NCBI GenBank assembly: GCA_024663395.1 | Contig: JANFAH010000012.1 | Coordinates: forward strand, 1,116,001 to 1,180,000 | Length of the DNA: 64,000 nt | Origin: Pisolithus tinctorius | Lineage: Eukaryota; Basidiomycota; Agaricomycetes; Boletales; Pisolithaceae | Direction of reading: 5' to 3' | Shown: in pieces, positions 1 through 12,040 of the stretch | How positions within the stretch are numbered: position 1 is the stretch's first letter | How the letters are laid out: every line of letters begins with the position of its first letter | Notes under the pieces: generated by a model | The model's database searches: none | The model's input: the letters and a program-made list of their open reading frames with translations, nothing else | Told to the model about the DNA's origin: nothing | Translations under genes and position numbers: made by a program

Positions 1-1001
1 TCATTTTGGAACCTCAAAAACTCCTCCTTTTGAGCTGCCAGTAAGGTATCATGCTGACGGTGTTGTTCCTTCATTCATTGAGCAATGGCCTGACAGAGCA
101 CTGAGGATGGCATACCTGAATTTCATCTCTGAGCACAGTAAGTGCCCAGTCATGAGATTTAAGAAGAGTTTCCTGCTGTCTGTGGTTTTCCTTTCGAACA
201 CATGAGTGTGATACTAAGTAAAGCTATGCACTTCTCACCTGAACCTCTTCTTGGAGGTTTCGCAAAACACTGCGCTCTTGGTGATGCTCCTTGGTTCACA
301 TGAATACAGTCCAAGACAGTGATATGTGATGGCTGACCTGAATTTCATGCCGGAGTCTGCAGAGCTCTTGTTCTTGAGTAGCAAGCAAAGTACACATATC
401 AGATAGAACTTTCTTCTGCAAATCAAACTCATTCTTTGTGGTGAGAAGGCTGTTTTGTGTAGTCTTCTCAAGGGTGGCAAGTTCGCGCTGGCATGTTCAT
501 GATAGTCCATCAGCCCCAGTGACAAGTAGTAGGTTAGAGTTGGCTACTCACCGACCCTTTCAGACGTAACTTGGCCTTCAGGTGGTTCAATTCTGCTCCC
601 ATTCCCCAGAGTTGCTGACGAAGTGAGTAGGAGTAATCTAGTTCTCTGTTACGACACTTCGCAATAGGCCATGGTTCGTCACCCTTGTTGCATCGCTTGT
701 GATGTGCTGATGTAGTGGTCACGGTATGTGTGGTGGAAGCTGAGGCATGCGGGGGCTCATGTTTAGGGGCGATGCCAGCAGTGGTGTTGTGCTCTGCTGG
801 TTTTGGTGTGGTACATCTTGCAGCAAGCTGGGCTGTGGAGGACACATTGTAACTAGCATCTGTACACGAGTTGGCAATGGACATGCCATTGCCATCATCC
901 TCACTGTGCCCGATGGTAAGCTGTTCTTCGACAGATGCATTGCTGCTGGTTTCCATCTGCAAACAGAAGTCATTGTCATTATCGTCGTCAAAAAGCGACA
1001 T
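1..1001 (-). CDS. Coiled-coil transposon-associated protein, copy A (3' end off window)
   Basis: The start is the ATG at 999-1001, giving MSLFDDDNDNDF. An acidic, Ser/Thr-rich N-terminus follows, and then a segment (about residues 125-150) with QQL and LNHLKAKL heptad-like spacing. Further exons on the same strand near 510-330 and 130-1 read as Lys/Glu/Gln-rich coiled coil (for example LATLEKTTQN and MKEQHRQHDTLLAAQ). The gene runs off the left edge. It resembles the gene at 50811-53572 in element B: both start near an (S/T)LFDDD motif and then have a QQL...L coil at a similar spacing. This is the main reason to see the left end of the window as part of a related transposon. The exon structure is only approximate and some in-frame stops are visible, so it may be decayed. 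No enzymatic motif is seen; a structural or DNA-binding accessory role is a guess. Confidence 0.45.
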
Positions 1002-1884
1002 GTCACTATCAACAGTTTGTGTGCTTTCTCCTCCTAGTAGCTGCAGTTAGTTATCATTGTGGAATCCAATGCATACACGTATGGATACCAAATGCACCTG
1101 GCATTGAAAATGGGTTAGAGTTAGTAATTGTGGTGCGACTGGAGACCTAGAGGGTTAAATCGGAGGTGATCAGTGCCATGAGTCCCTAACAAAAAAAAAA
1201 GGAAAGACAATAGAAAGTCACATGGAACAAAAGCGTCCATGGTCGGGGATCAGCAGACATGACAACAGAGTACAGCAACATGTAGTGCACATCTGGAATG
1301 AGGTTAGAGGGAAAAAATGAGTTCAGCACTAGGCAAACAAAAGCGGACAAAAACAGGGCAGTCAAATGCGGGCACATCACAATACAGGAAATAAGTCAAT
1401 ATCACAGGCATGCTCACATACATGCATGCACAGGTATGGGCCTATCGCCAATAATCGCCCCAGGTGAACAGAATGGGTCTGGAGGAGGTAATCGCTCAAA
1501 AGAAAAGATCTGATCAGTCTCCAGCACAGCCAGGCAAATGCACCTCCATTGTTGTTACAGGCATCTACTATTGTAGTTATGGTAGTAATTTAGTTGTGCC
1601 ACTTCATTATTTCAAGTTGAGTTTTTTGTTCACCTTATTAAAATCAGATCGGGCATTCTTCCTACAATTAAACCTCACCTGAAATAATAGGCAACATCAT
1701 AATGGTCATAGTCAGGAGGAAACGCACCTCCATTAGCCATGGTAGGCACCATCGTGAGGGCGCAATAATAATAAAATTGTCGCATTAGCAACGCTCAGGT
1801 TATGCCTTTACAACATTATGCGAATCAGCTGTTAGACAATAACAGATATGACGTATTTACATCGACGACAACTTTGCCTTACCA
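1002..1884. other. No gene recognised
   Basis: About 880 bp between the divergent coiled-coil gene (-) and WD40 gene (+). It holds A-rich runs near 1190 and 1310 but no reading frame with recognisable composition. It probably includes both promoters. Nothing specific can be assigned. Confidence 0.5.
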
Positions 1885-3276
1885 ATGAACAATTTACCCG
1901 ATGATATTCAGCTCTATTCTCAAGTTGCCGATGAAGTACACACTCGGGTGCCGCTTGTGGGGGCACCAGGATGTGATCCTCTGTCTAGCAGTGTCGAACT
2001 CTGGAACACTGTTGGCAAGTGGAGGTAGGAATTCAGTAGTGTTATTTCGAATCCAATGCATATTAGCCAACAGGTTTTGATGGACTGAGGGTATGGGACT
2101 TATGCAAAGAGGTTCAGCTACCCCAACCTCCGCAGATGCGAAGTCCCAAAGATCCCATTACAACTATTACTTGGCTCACACAAGACGACAGTATACAGGA
2201 AACCTTGTGCTGCGGGACAGGACTGGGCTACTTGCTGATCTGGAGGCAGCGCCCACATACTGTGGTTGAATTCGAGGAAGTAGTTGCCAGGAGGATTAGT
2301 GGGGGGCATGAAATCATGGCCATTGCTTCGGATGCAGGTAACGGCACAGGAACTCGTATCATTGTAACGACGCGGGACAAATGAGTTCAGACCTGGACAA
2401 TAGATTCTAGGAATCGACTGTCAAATGTCTTCAGCGTCGAGTTAACGACGTCCATTCCACGTGCTGTGTACCTCCAAGGCTGCAACATCATAGTTTTCAG
2501 GATGTATGATGGAGACATGTAAGACGATAGGCCCGAGACTCGCGAATACAGATCTAATGAGATTGCCCTTTGCAAGCCATGTTCTACGAAGTGACAACAG
2601 GATGGTCATCGAAACAAGGTCTACAGGAATGACAACGTGAGTAAGAGATCTTCAGTCTCAGCAAACCAATCGATCTGACCTGTACTTAGGGGCTCTGCAT
2701 GTGTCGACAAGACGGGAAGTTTATTCATCATAGACAACGCTATAAGTGGATTTAGCCTACATCGACTGAATGACAGAAGCTGCATAAGGACGTACGATAC
2801 CAAACCGCTAAAAACGTACCCCAAACAAGTAGCCTTCATGGAGGACAGCACAACGATTGTTGGGGGATCTGATAATGGGTTAGTATATATCTTCGAAATG
2901 AATACTGGAACCAAGCGACAGGTGCTACGGCACTCAAGGACAGCATGGACACAGACAATTATGGTGAGCATCCCCATAAATGTAGAAACCATCTTACACC
3001 CACATGTACCAGACATACGACAGAGAGGATCATACAGGGATCATTGTGGCGTCTTCCAATAACGACGCGGACAATACGATAACAGTCTGGAAAAAGCCGA
3101 AGAGGGATTTGCAATCGCGGCCAGGGAAGAAAGAAAGCTCATTGCAGGCCCTGTTCGGGGCTATATGTGCCACAATACAATTCTTAACGCAACTACTCAC
3201 CATTGCCTTTGCGGTGAAGCTCGCCGATGATGTTGCGGTTAGTTACCGCCTATCCAATCAACTTAATACTGACTGA
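1885..3276 (+). pseudogene. WD40-repeat protein with C-terminal membrane segment, copy A
   Basis: The ATG at 1885 opens MNNLPDDIQLYSQVADEVH. Exon pieces then read LRVWDLCKEVQLPQPPQMR, GTGLGYLLIWRQR, TRIIVTTRDK, VQTWTIDSRNRLSNVFSVEL, VGGSDNGLVYIFEMNTG and NTITVWKKPKRDL. A hydrophobic segment of about 20 residues (3165-3235) follows. The recurring hydrophobic-VW/IW-D pattern with GG or GS turns is typical of WD40 beta-propeller blades, and the tail predicts one membrane helix. From memory, this WD40-plus-TM layout is a repeated family in mushroom genomes. A homologue on the minus strand at 41640-42761 sits next to tnp2 in element B, which suggests passenger status. A TGA at 2382-2384 interrupts the TRDK-VQTW blade, and the first intron does not join the frames cleanly, so this copy is probably broken. 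Its ligand is unknown. Confidence 0.65.
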
Positions 3277-3370
3277 CCAAAGGCAGATCATAGGAAAGCC
3301 ACTGTGGAGAATGATTTAATGATCGAATTCATCAGTAAGAGACATAGAGTTGACATGTACGAACTTTAGT

Positions 3371-4179
3371 GGTGTCTTTTGATGTGGACAACAGGATGGA
3401 AGAATGGTCTAGGGGTATGTAGTCAGATTGATAACCAAGTAAACAGCGTACACTGTGCTTATCTTTATTGAATGCGCATACGCAATTTTATTATATCTTC
3501 GTCTACACTCGTATTATAGATTATTCGGCTCATGTCAAATGTTTAACTCGTTGACGGTTGCATTGCACCATCTTCGCAAATACTACATACTACTATCAAT
3601 ACTGATATAATTCTAATTATTCTAATGCTACGGTGTCTAACACTAATGGGCTGCGAGCGAAGAGGGTTAATAGAATGCCAAGTATTGAGAAGTGACGACT
3701 TACCTGTCAGTGGTGGAAAGAGGGAAAAGGTGTTCGTGAGAAAAGTCGTCGTTGATATACTGAACACAACTCACGATCACGTGCTCATGTTTAGTGGTGG
3801 TGATCTTTGCTGCGGCTACCACATGATCGTGAGTTGCATTCAGTATATCAACAACGACTTTTCTCACGAACACCTTTTCCCTCTTTCCACCACCGACAGG
3901 TAAGTTGTCGCTTCTCAATACTTGGCATTCTATTAACCGTCTTTGCTCGCAGCCCACCACTCTAGCATTAGACACCGTAGCATTAGAATTAGATTTACAT
4001 CAATATTGATAGTAGCCTTTGCAACTAGAACTAGAATTAGATCAATATTCATAGTAGTCTGCGATGATGGTGTGATGCGACTGTCAACGCGAAACTTAAA
4101 CTTCAAATGATTGCTATCGACGGTAGTTCATACTGCGGCTGTCATCGATTTAAGCATCCGACATGAGTCAAACAATCTA
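3371..4179. repeat. Foldback (hairpin) element, copy 1
   Basis: The two halves are reverse complements around a spacer near 3785-3820. Left-arm blocks such as TGGTGGAAAGAGGGAAAAGG and the GAATGCCAAGTATTGAGAAG segment reappear inverted at 3870-3945. The left arm starts with GGTGTCTTTTGATGTGGAC, the same start as copy 2 at 10803. The right arm stops short near 4179, so this copy is truncated. Apparent open frames on both strands here mirror each other and are not genes. It is probably a non-autonomous foldback or long-TIR element. Confidence 0.8.
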
Positions 4180-4900
4180 CAGCTGCTCCAGTTAACCATA
4201 TACATCCAGGTCTGTTACCATCGTTGCTGATGCGTATCTTGCTGCGACGGCGGCAATTATGTTGGTTCTTTTCTTTTCTGTTGTTTTCGCAAAGTAAGTC
4301 ACCCATTTTTGCGACTGCATTTAATAACTAACACATGTCAAACACAAAAAACGCATCAATTTTCCATCAAAGAATCCCCTCCCCCCCTGTGGAAGATCCC
4401 TCAAATTAGTCATGTATTCAGGTGTATTTCCGACACTGCATACCCGTTACTACTGGCAGGTCGCGTACTAACCCCGTGTACATGTTTAATCAATCAACTA
4501 AGCATCTTTAGGTCGTTCATTAGCCACCACGATTAATTTTTAGTTGTCCTCCAATGCGATATTGCGGTTTTCTGGAATATTACGTGTCAAACAAAAGGCC
4601 CATCAGCTGTTACTGCAATTTGGATGTAGTGACGTAAGTGGGTGACGAGCACTATTACAATCAAATGAGGGCGACCGCAATGGCAAGGTTGATATTGAGA
4701 GTTCCTGAATTCTGGCAACACTTTTGTTGCAGTAGGCGACCAAATGCAGTGTCAAGTTAGGTAGTCTATTGTGTTGTCTGATAAAGCCTCTGGTGTCCTC
4801 TGCGTATTTAATGGGTTAGCTGGCGCAACATCACCAGGTGTGAAGCCATGCTGGTGTGTACTAGATATTTTCTCACTCTTATTACTAAATGGTATGCTAA
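4180..4900. other. Intergenic, with diverged dispersed-repeat remnants
   Basis: The segment around 4440-4560 (GTGTACATGTTTAATC and the following stretch) is a diverged relative of the sequence flanking the foldback copies at 11780-11920 and 15640-16700. No gene was recognised. The stretch 4770-4900 could hold the first exon or promoter of the F-box gene that follows. Confidence 0.45.
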
Positions 4901-6557
4901 CAGAAGAATTTGTGTGGGTGGGTTCCCAAACGCAAAGTAGAAGATACCCCGGGACCACCTTACAAAAAGGTGAGGGGTACTTCCCGCCAGCCACCCATAT
5001 GCGGTCACAAGGCAGATCCTGGTGCGAAACCTCTCATGCAGTCATTTGGGCAGGTTCCCAAGTGCACAGCAGAAGACGATGCCATGGGGCTCCCCGCAAA
5101 ATATGTAAGTGGCCAGCAATGTCAAGATTTGACCTTTCCTCATAGCATCTAGGAGGTGCCCCGAGATTGCCATCTGTCACGAGTTCCAGATGAACTGCTA
5201 CTGGAAATTGTGGACCTGTTGGACACAGATTCACTTCGAAGGTTGTCCCAAGTATCCCAACAACTACAACGTGTTGCCGGTCATTGTTATCTTGTCTCGG
5301 TAGGCTTCAGGCCGCCGATTGCTGGTTGGCTGGATGTGAATGAGGTAGTTTGTAATGCCCTCCCTGTGTGGAGGCGCGTTGCATTTAAACCAGTGAAGAC
5401 TTTGTGGTTCAGGTCTTCGCAAACATTAAGCAGGCGACAATTAGGTGCGTGTTTGCACTCTTCCTTAATGAAACATTAAGCAGATGGAAGCTAGGTGCAA
5501 TGTGTGCATTCTTCGACTCCCTCAAGGATATGCAAGCAGTCTGGCAAGTGCACTTGCACTTATATATTGATCCGACGGGCATGTCCCCCATATTTGGTTC
5601 TCTGCTAGAAAGTATACTAGGCTCCAGGTGCACTGAACTTCATGCAAGTAGCCACAGTGCTTCTGGTGGCTTGATCTGTATTCCTCGCATGACCCAATTG
5701 TTTCCAAGCACCTTGACATCTCTCAATATCTCGTCACCTATGTTCTTTTTTCCACACTCTATCCGATTTACCCTCTCTGTGCTGCGAAGTGCTCCACTGG
5801 CAGTTTTACGGCTTAATAATACAGGCCTAAGTCCTTTACAGTGGGCGGTACTCCTTGGCAAGGTAAACCTACCTTCCCTCGTTGAATTGGAGGTGGACCA
5901 GACTTGCCTGTATGATGCCCTTGCTACCTGTCTAATTGCGCATCAGGCTATCTCCAAGCTAACTATCTCCCATTGCGGCTTTCCTACCATGTCTGTGGAA
6001 GATATCACTCCTCGTTCTGTCCTTCACTCCCTTCGAAAGCTCGCAGGACCCGCTACCAGGATCCTCCCCCTTCTGAAGGTAATTACCCTTCCCAGTGACT
6101 TCCAATGCCTATACATTACATTTCATCCCTACCATCCTGAAAGAAATCAAAATGTCTTTTCCAACATTTTGTCGTGTGCAGAATACCTCCCACGTCTTTC
6201 CCATCTTGAAATCTCAATGCCCATGATCACTTCCGCCGACGAGCTTGCAGCATTTGTCACATTCCCAATAACTGACAAGCACATAATCCCTGTGAGAGAC
6301 CTCACTTTTAGGGGAATCCACCCAATCCTTAGTACTCCAGATGTCTTCGACGCAATTGTAAGTTCTTCTCTGCACTTACTTTGTTGCCTCTAACTGTTTT
6401 TCAGGGTCACTGCGGCCCTTGGCTTAGAGCATTTCCTAATGTTCGCATGCTGCGTATCGCATCAGGTAGACCCCTCCCTCTCGATAGATACAAGGCTATT
6501 TTCTGCCCCTTCACTCAACAAAATGTGGAGATCACGATTATTCCATACCAGTATTGA
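4901..6557 (+). CDS. F-box / leucine-rich-repeat protein (start uncertain)
   Basis: Four exons can be read. The first ends at 5104. Intron 5105-5152 (48 nt) removes an in-frame TAG. Exon 2 is 5153-5444, intron 5445-5494, exon 3 5495-6357, intron 6358-6404, exon 4 6405-6557 (stop TGA). The first exon has a basic, nuclear-signal-like stretch (PKRKVEDTPGPPYKKVRG). Exon 2 carries the F-box (VPDELLLEIVDLLDTDSLRR...SQVSQQL), the Skp1-binding motif of SCF ubiquitin ligases. Exon 3 has irregular leucine-rich repeats (LPSLVELEVDQTCL, LPRLSHLEISMP), the usual substrate-recognition part. Length and layout fit the very large F-box family of mushrooms. A TAA lies at 4898-4900 in this frame and an acceptor-like CTAACAG precedes the exon, so the true start is probably in an upstream exon. 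The gene lies between parts of element A, so it may be captured cargo or host sequence. Confidence 0.7.
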
Positions 6558-7018
6558 TGATTTTACTTGAACGTATGCTGTCTACAATGGACATGTTGGA
6601 GCGTATTGAGATCGAGTAGAGAATTACCTTGAATACCAGCGGCGCCCTCTGCAATCAACACGAAGTTAACCACGCTGACCACATCCCCCCAGGAAACGTA
6701 CACCTCACTTCGCTCCCCTGCCACCCCTCCTGCTAACATGACACATGTTAGCCCCCTAGTGCCCCTTCCACTCCACTCTATACTAGGATGGTCTGAGATA
6801 CTAATCCATGTACTAATGCTGGAGCTCCTCTCTCCCAGGCATAGTACATACAGGATGTGATAAACTTGTAAAGATGCTTGTGTCAAAGGTAAATTATGTC
6901 AAAATATATACATAGTCAAATCGATAACTATATGATGCGACTATATGAGAAGCACTGACGAAATGTCAGTAAATTGATTATGATTAGGCTGAAAGACCTA
7001 CCTTGTGGCATCAATCAG
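6558..7018. other. Convergent intergenic spacer
   Basis: It lies between the 3' ends of the F-box gene (+) and the Spt5-like gene (-). No coding or structured element is recognised; it presumably contains both polyadenylation regions. Confidence 0.5.
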
Positions 7019-10000
7019 TCATGCAGCAACGACCAGGCAAACATCACGTAACGGAAGCTGAGTCCCATCCTCTAATACCACCCCTTTTGGGGATTTCTTA
7101 GTTTGACATTTATTGATGCGGTGAATTTCACCTTGGAGCGCGCCCTTCAGTATTAGGCAGAACTGACCAGTACTTGTCGGGTTGGCGGGGGACAAGTCGC
7201 ATGCCGGAATAGTGTGGTGTTTGATGATGGTGCTTACCGTGCTTGAGGTCACAGTAACTGACACATGCCCAGGAGGTGCCACGCCATGCTTCTCCGAAAA
7301 GAAACGATCCGGAATGGTGGTGCGAACCACCCACTTGCCCAGGGTCCCACGATTGTAGGCAAGCCCGACTCTCAAGCAGACATGCCACTTGCTGAAGTTA
7401 CAAAAGTCGTTGTCAAAGAGCCAAGACACACATCCTAAACAACAAAGTCAAGAGAATGTGTAGCGAGAGGGGGGAGAGAATTGACGTACCGTAGTCAATG
7501 GTTTGTCACTCCTGCTCACTGCAACGTTGTGGATTGACATCATCGGGAGTGGTGACCCAGGGGTTGCTTGGACCTGGATCCGCTGAGGGATTTTCGCTTG
7601 GCAGCGGAGGCGGAGTGGTGCTGCAACATTGAGATTGAGTTATGAAACACCTCTGTCACATATGGTTGAATGCCACCAAGCACGAGGGACCTAGTGGTGT
7701 CCCATCAAGCAAGATGCCAAATCTAAAAAGGAAATATCAGCGCATGACCCCTAGCAATGAAGTGACTTACCTGGAGGCAACTGCAGTATTTTTGAACGTC
7801 ATGGCGCCGGAATGGATTGCAACCATACACGAAGTTTGGCCTACTGATCGCAGCATCCCACTGTATCCGTTATTCGGACCCAAGATGATCCATACTTCAC
7901 ATCCAATATGTCGTTCTGCATCACAAAGGGAGTAGTCCCTTAATCTAGCGCAGAAATTAATAGGGATGTTGTGCTATGACGCCTTTAGAGATGGGATGAC
8001 AGGCAAAGTAGAACCATGTACCCATGGACCGTCTTCAGACTCCAGTGTAAGGGTTGCGGTGATCAGGTCGACGCTGCGAACAACTCCTTCGACGTCTACG
8101 GCAGGACCCCATATGACTTGTATTAGGTCGCCTTTAGAAATGTCCCACCCCTTCTCCTTCGAGAACTGCAGCATTGGTCGAGCTGTCACTTGGACATCGT
8201 CCAAGCTGACAATGATCACCTCCTCATCGTCAGCCCCATCGCTGTTGCTGTCCTTACTGGGAACCTCTGGTATTGAGCCTTGGACTTGCCTTTGTCCCCC
8301 TTGGCATCTTCGTCGTCAAATGCCTTTTCGATGTGCCGTGTGACCCATATTTGTCTGAGGCTGCGGGAGAAGTATTGCACTCGGCCTGCGAGGCCCCTGT
8401 AGGGTCTGCTGATGATACATACCACATCCCCAGGCTCTATGAAGTGCTCTTCAACTGGGGGATGGCGTCGCAGTTGATCGTGGGGGTCTCGGTTGGGATA
8501 GCTCAGCAGCACTCTGTGTGATGCTAGGAAGATCGTAGGGACGTCCATCTATGAGCAAGCGTTAGCAAAGGATTTTACTCCGAATACCCTGACTTGCCTG
8601 TTGTCCGCTGTTGCCACACAAAAGAGCCATGTCCTCGATCACGTCGACACTGAGTACCATGCCCTCAAAGCCACAATGAGGGCCGGCAATGATGTCTACT
8701 GAATCGCCACTGCGAAACTTGCATTTGAAGTCGTGAATTGAAATCTCCAGAGATGTAGGCAATTCCGGAGTAGGATTATCCAAACGAACAATCACTGATT
8801 CACCTTGGACATCCATCGCGACATATGCTACCTCGTTGACAAACTCCCCAGCCTGAATCTTGCCACAATCTCCTACCTGCCACTTTTGAGTGGAGAAACG
8901 AGTCAAGGTACGTGCAACCAAAGTGGGATCCACGTCCGACACAACGAACCATGCAATTTGCTCAGGAGTAGGCAAGCTCACCGGCTCGACGTTATGCCTC
9001 TGAAAACACCTGTGAAGAAGGCCGCAGTGGTACTGAGACTGGAGGCAGTGGGCAATAGTACGCCCCTCCAGACTTGGGGTAAGGATTACCTCCAGGCCAT
9101 GTTGGCGGGCCAGGTCCACGTCAAAAAGCTCCTGGTGGGCCGCAGAGTTCTCACCACCGGAGATGTAGGGCAAATTCCAAGGAACGACGAGAAGGTACAC
9201 CGAGTCGCCTTCGACGTGCTTTACATAGGCAATTTCATTCTTGAGTCCACTTGTTAACAAGCGAACCCAAGAGTGAACAGGTATGTCGCTGGGCTGTGCA
9301 AAGGGTTCCATTTCTTCCATTGGTACCGGCACGATCTGTGGGACAAGATTGGCGTGCGAAGGGGGAAGCCTGAGTCGGACATCTTGCGCGCTGGGAGCTT
9401 CCACATAAATGTGGCAAGGGACTGAATGGAAAGTCTTGCATTTTAGGCCTTCCAGCTTGAAGTGCTGGAGGACGAATCCTGCAGAACGAGCTAATGGAGA
9501 CCAGGTGAGTTCCCAAGCAAAGGAGTGAAGAGGAGACAGGACGTACCAGAGGGCAGCACAACCTTGAATACTCTTGGCTGAGTCCGATTCATACCCGCCT
9601 CCATACGACCTTCGACACTGCGAACTGGGCCCTGCTGATGCGCCTTCGCCCTCGACCCTTCTGCACTCCCCTCACCACCGTAGCGACGAAAAAGGCTTTC
9701 AAGCTGTTGAGTTAAATTTGCATGCCCCGACAGAGGTATCTCGGTCACCCTTGGACAACAGTTAGCTTCGTCGTCTAGTTCGTCTTCCTCTTTGTCCTCT
9801 TTGTCCTCTTGGTTCTCCCGCGCAGAAATATCCAGATATTGGGAAGCGGACTTGCTCATTCTTGGACGCTTTGCTGGGCGCAGAGAGCAGTGGGATCTGC
9901 ATGAGCTTTTGCCTGATTGAGTGGTTAGCGAGGGATCCAAAACCGAAGGTGAACATTAGCTTACGAGTCTGCGATGAAGAAGCTTGGTGGGAGAGGACCA

Positions 10001-10638
10001 CATGGGAGATGTCGCCTGCAAGAGACAGTATGAATTGGATGGGCAATTTCTTTGAGAAATTTACTTACGGGAGGAAGAAGCCTGAGCAGGGGGGGCATCG
10101 CATGCACCTGGCGGATGTCAGTAAATCGTGAGGATTTAAAGATCTACTTACTAGAAGGCTCAACGACGCCACGCTCAGCCATGGCTGCCCTAACAACCTC
10201 AACAGCAGTACCCTCCCGAGATGCTTCAAATACTTGGTCGAAGATGGACTTCCACTCATCAAACTGGTACCTGTCACCGAATTTCTCCATCTCCATCAAG
10301 AAATTGGTGAAGGAGAGGCTATCATCAGCTGCCCAACGCAAAACCAACTGCCATGTGGCAGCATCTTCCAACAGGGGAACTACTGTGACTACCTTAGCTT
10401 GTGCGAGCTCCCACACAGCCTTGATGGCGTTTATCCCTATGCCCTTCAGATTCAATATGATGATATCGATCAGGTCTATCCATTCCTCCAATTTGAAGGC
10501 GATACCTGCAACGGCAAGCTCGATTTCGACATTGAATAGAAGGGAGGTGTCAGTGACATCATCGCGTGCAAACCTCTCAAGAAAGGCGAAAGCCTTGTCA
10601 TTGAGGAGAGCGGGGGTGATTTCCACCTTTGGTTCCAT
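7019..10638 (-). CDS. Spt5-like protein with several KOW motifs
   Basis: This long gene has at least nine exons. The ATG at 10638 opens a 160-residue helical N-terminal domain that I do not recognise. Phase-consistent introns then join a Ser/Gln-rich linker (ASSSQTRKSSCRS), an acidic stretch (ENQEDKEDKEEDELDDE), and an NGN-like segment ending VPCHIYVEAPSAQDV. Several KOW-type blocks follow: SGDSVDIIAGPHCGFEGMV, PGDVVCIISRPYRGLAGRVQ, KGDLIQVIWGPAVDVEGVV and CEVWIILGPNNGYSGMLRSV. The last exon (7428-7019) ends in LPLRDVCLVVAA. The KOW consensus (G-x-hydrophobic...GP/RP...G-x-G-x-V) and the acidic-NGN-KOW order match transcription elongation factor Spt5, although no C-terminal heptad repeat is seen. 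One intron appears to be GC-AG (donor near 8601). A TAG lies in frame after SLKAS (near 7974) and a frame change is needed near 8275, so the gene may be inactive. It resembles an expanded Spt5-like family rather than the housekeeping gene. Confidence 0.65.
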
Positions 10639-10802
10639 TGATAGCAGGGGTGTTGTCGAAAGAGCTGGAAGTGAGCAGTAAATGGAGTGAGGGGGGAAGT
10701 ACTAATGAAGCAATATAAGGCGACAATTTCCGCTATTTGAGGGGGGGGGCGCTAAGCTCGGCAAGCAGAACTGCTATTGTCCTGGACAATAGGACAAAAG
10801 AC

Positions 10803-11766
10803 GGTGTCTTTTGATGTGGACAACAGGATGGAAGAATGGTCTAGGGGTATGTAGTCAGATCGATAACGGAGTAAGCAGCGTACACTGTGCTTATCTTCAT
10901 GGAATGCACTTCATATCATTGCTTCTAAGCCATCGCCTCATGTATACCCAACTTTATTATATCTTCATCTACATCTACACTCATATTATAGGATTGTTCG
11001 GCTCATGTTGAATGTTTAAATCGATGACAGCCGCAGTATGAACTACTGTTGATAGCAATCATTTGAAGTTTAAGTTTCGTGTTGACGGTCGCATCGCACC
11101 GTCATCGCAGACTACTATGAATATTGATCTAATTCTAGTTCTAGTTGCAAAGGCTACTATCAATATTGATGTAAATCTAATTCTAATGCTACAGTGTCTA
11201 ATGCTAGAGTGGTGGGCTGCGAGCGAAGATGGTTAATAGAATGCCAAGTATTGAGAAGCGACGACTTACCTGTCAGTGGTGGAAAGAGGGAAAAGGTGTT
11301 CATGAGAAAAGTCGTCGTTGATATACTGAACGCAACTCATGATCACATGCTCGTGTTTAGTGGTGGTGATCTTTGCTGCGGCTACCACATGATCGTGAGT
11401 TGTGTTCAGTATATCAACGATGACTTTTCTCACGAACACCTTTTCCCTCTTTCCACCACCGACAGGTAAGTCGTCGCTTCTCAATACTTGGCATTCTATT
11501 AACCATCTTCGCTCGCAGCCCACCACTCTAGCGTTAGACACCGTAGCATTAGAATAACTAGAATTATATCAGTATTGATAGTAGTATGTAGTATTTGCGA
11601 AGACGGTGCAACCGTCAATGCGAAAACATTCGACATGAGCCAAATAATCTATAATACGAGTGTAGACGAAGATATAATAAAATTGTGTACGCGCATTCAA
11701 TAAAGATAAGCAGTGTACGCTGTTTACTTGGTTATCAATCTGACTATATACCCCAGGACCATTATG
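10803..11766. repeat. Foldback (hairpin) element, copy 2 (most complete)
   Basis: A nearly 1-kb inverted repeat with its axis near 11370. The left arm begins GGTGTCTTTTGATGTGGAC and the right arm ends with the complement of the region just inside that start, at CCAGGACCATT. The central part repeats copy 1 almost base for base (GTGGTGGAAAGAGGGAAAAG and its inverse). An extra inner block (10910-11190) corresponds to the right-arm block of copy 1, so the copies differ by segment exchange or deletion. No transposase is encoded. Confidence 0.85.
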
Positions 11767-12040
11767 TCTGTGCAGGTCCCTGTAACCCATGACGTTGCAT
11801 ACCTGTCACCACACCCAGGTTGGCCTTAATTTAATCATTTACACATATCTAGGCCTTCCTACCCAATTAGCGGCCATCATGGCGACGATTTTTTATTGTT
11901 TTTCAATCCGAACCCATGTTTCCAAACGGCTTGACGACCAATTGTCAAGGTCGCAAAGCTAGAAACCCAATGTCATCAAGATGCACATGAGTGAGTTCAA
12001 CCTTAATCCAAACGCAACTCCAATCCGTATTGTCTAAAAT
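11767..12040. repeat. Dispersed repeat flanking the foldback, copy 1
   Basis: Beginning with GCAGGTCCCTGTAACCCATGACG, this block is repeated at 15600-16840, where a solo LTR interrupts it. The shared part includes GCGGCCATCATGGCGACGATTTT, CGCTTGACGACCAATTG-like and AAGCTAGAAACCCAA blocks. Because it follows the foldback arm in two places, it is probably part of the same larger repeat unit. Confidence 0.65.

Noticed and set aside
3543..3975. Mirror-image open frames on both strands inside the foldback elements (also 11194-11541)
   Set aside because: The two strands encode almost the same peptide because the DNA is an inverted repeat. No family resemblance; treated as repeat, not genes.
10052..10681. 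Plus-strand frame of about 200 codons opposite the Spt5-like gene
   Set aside because: The minus strand has phase-consistent splice sites and protein-like composition; the plus frame is its shadow.
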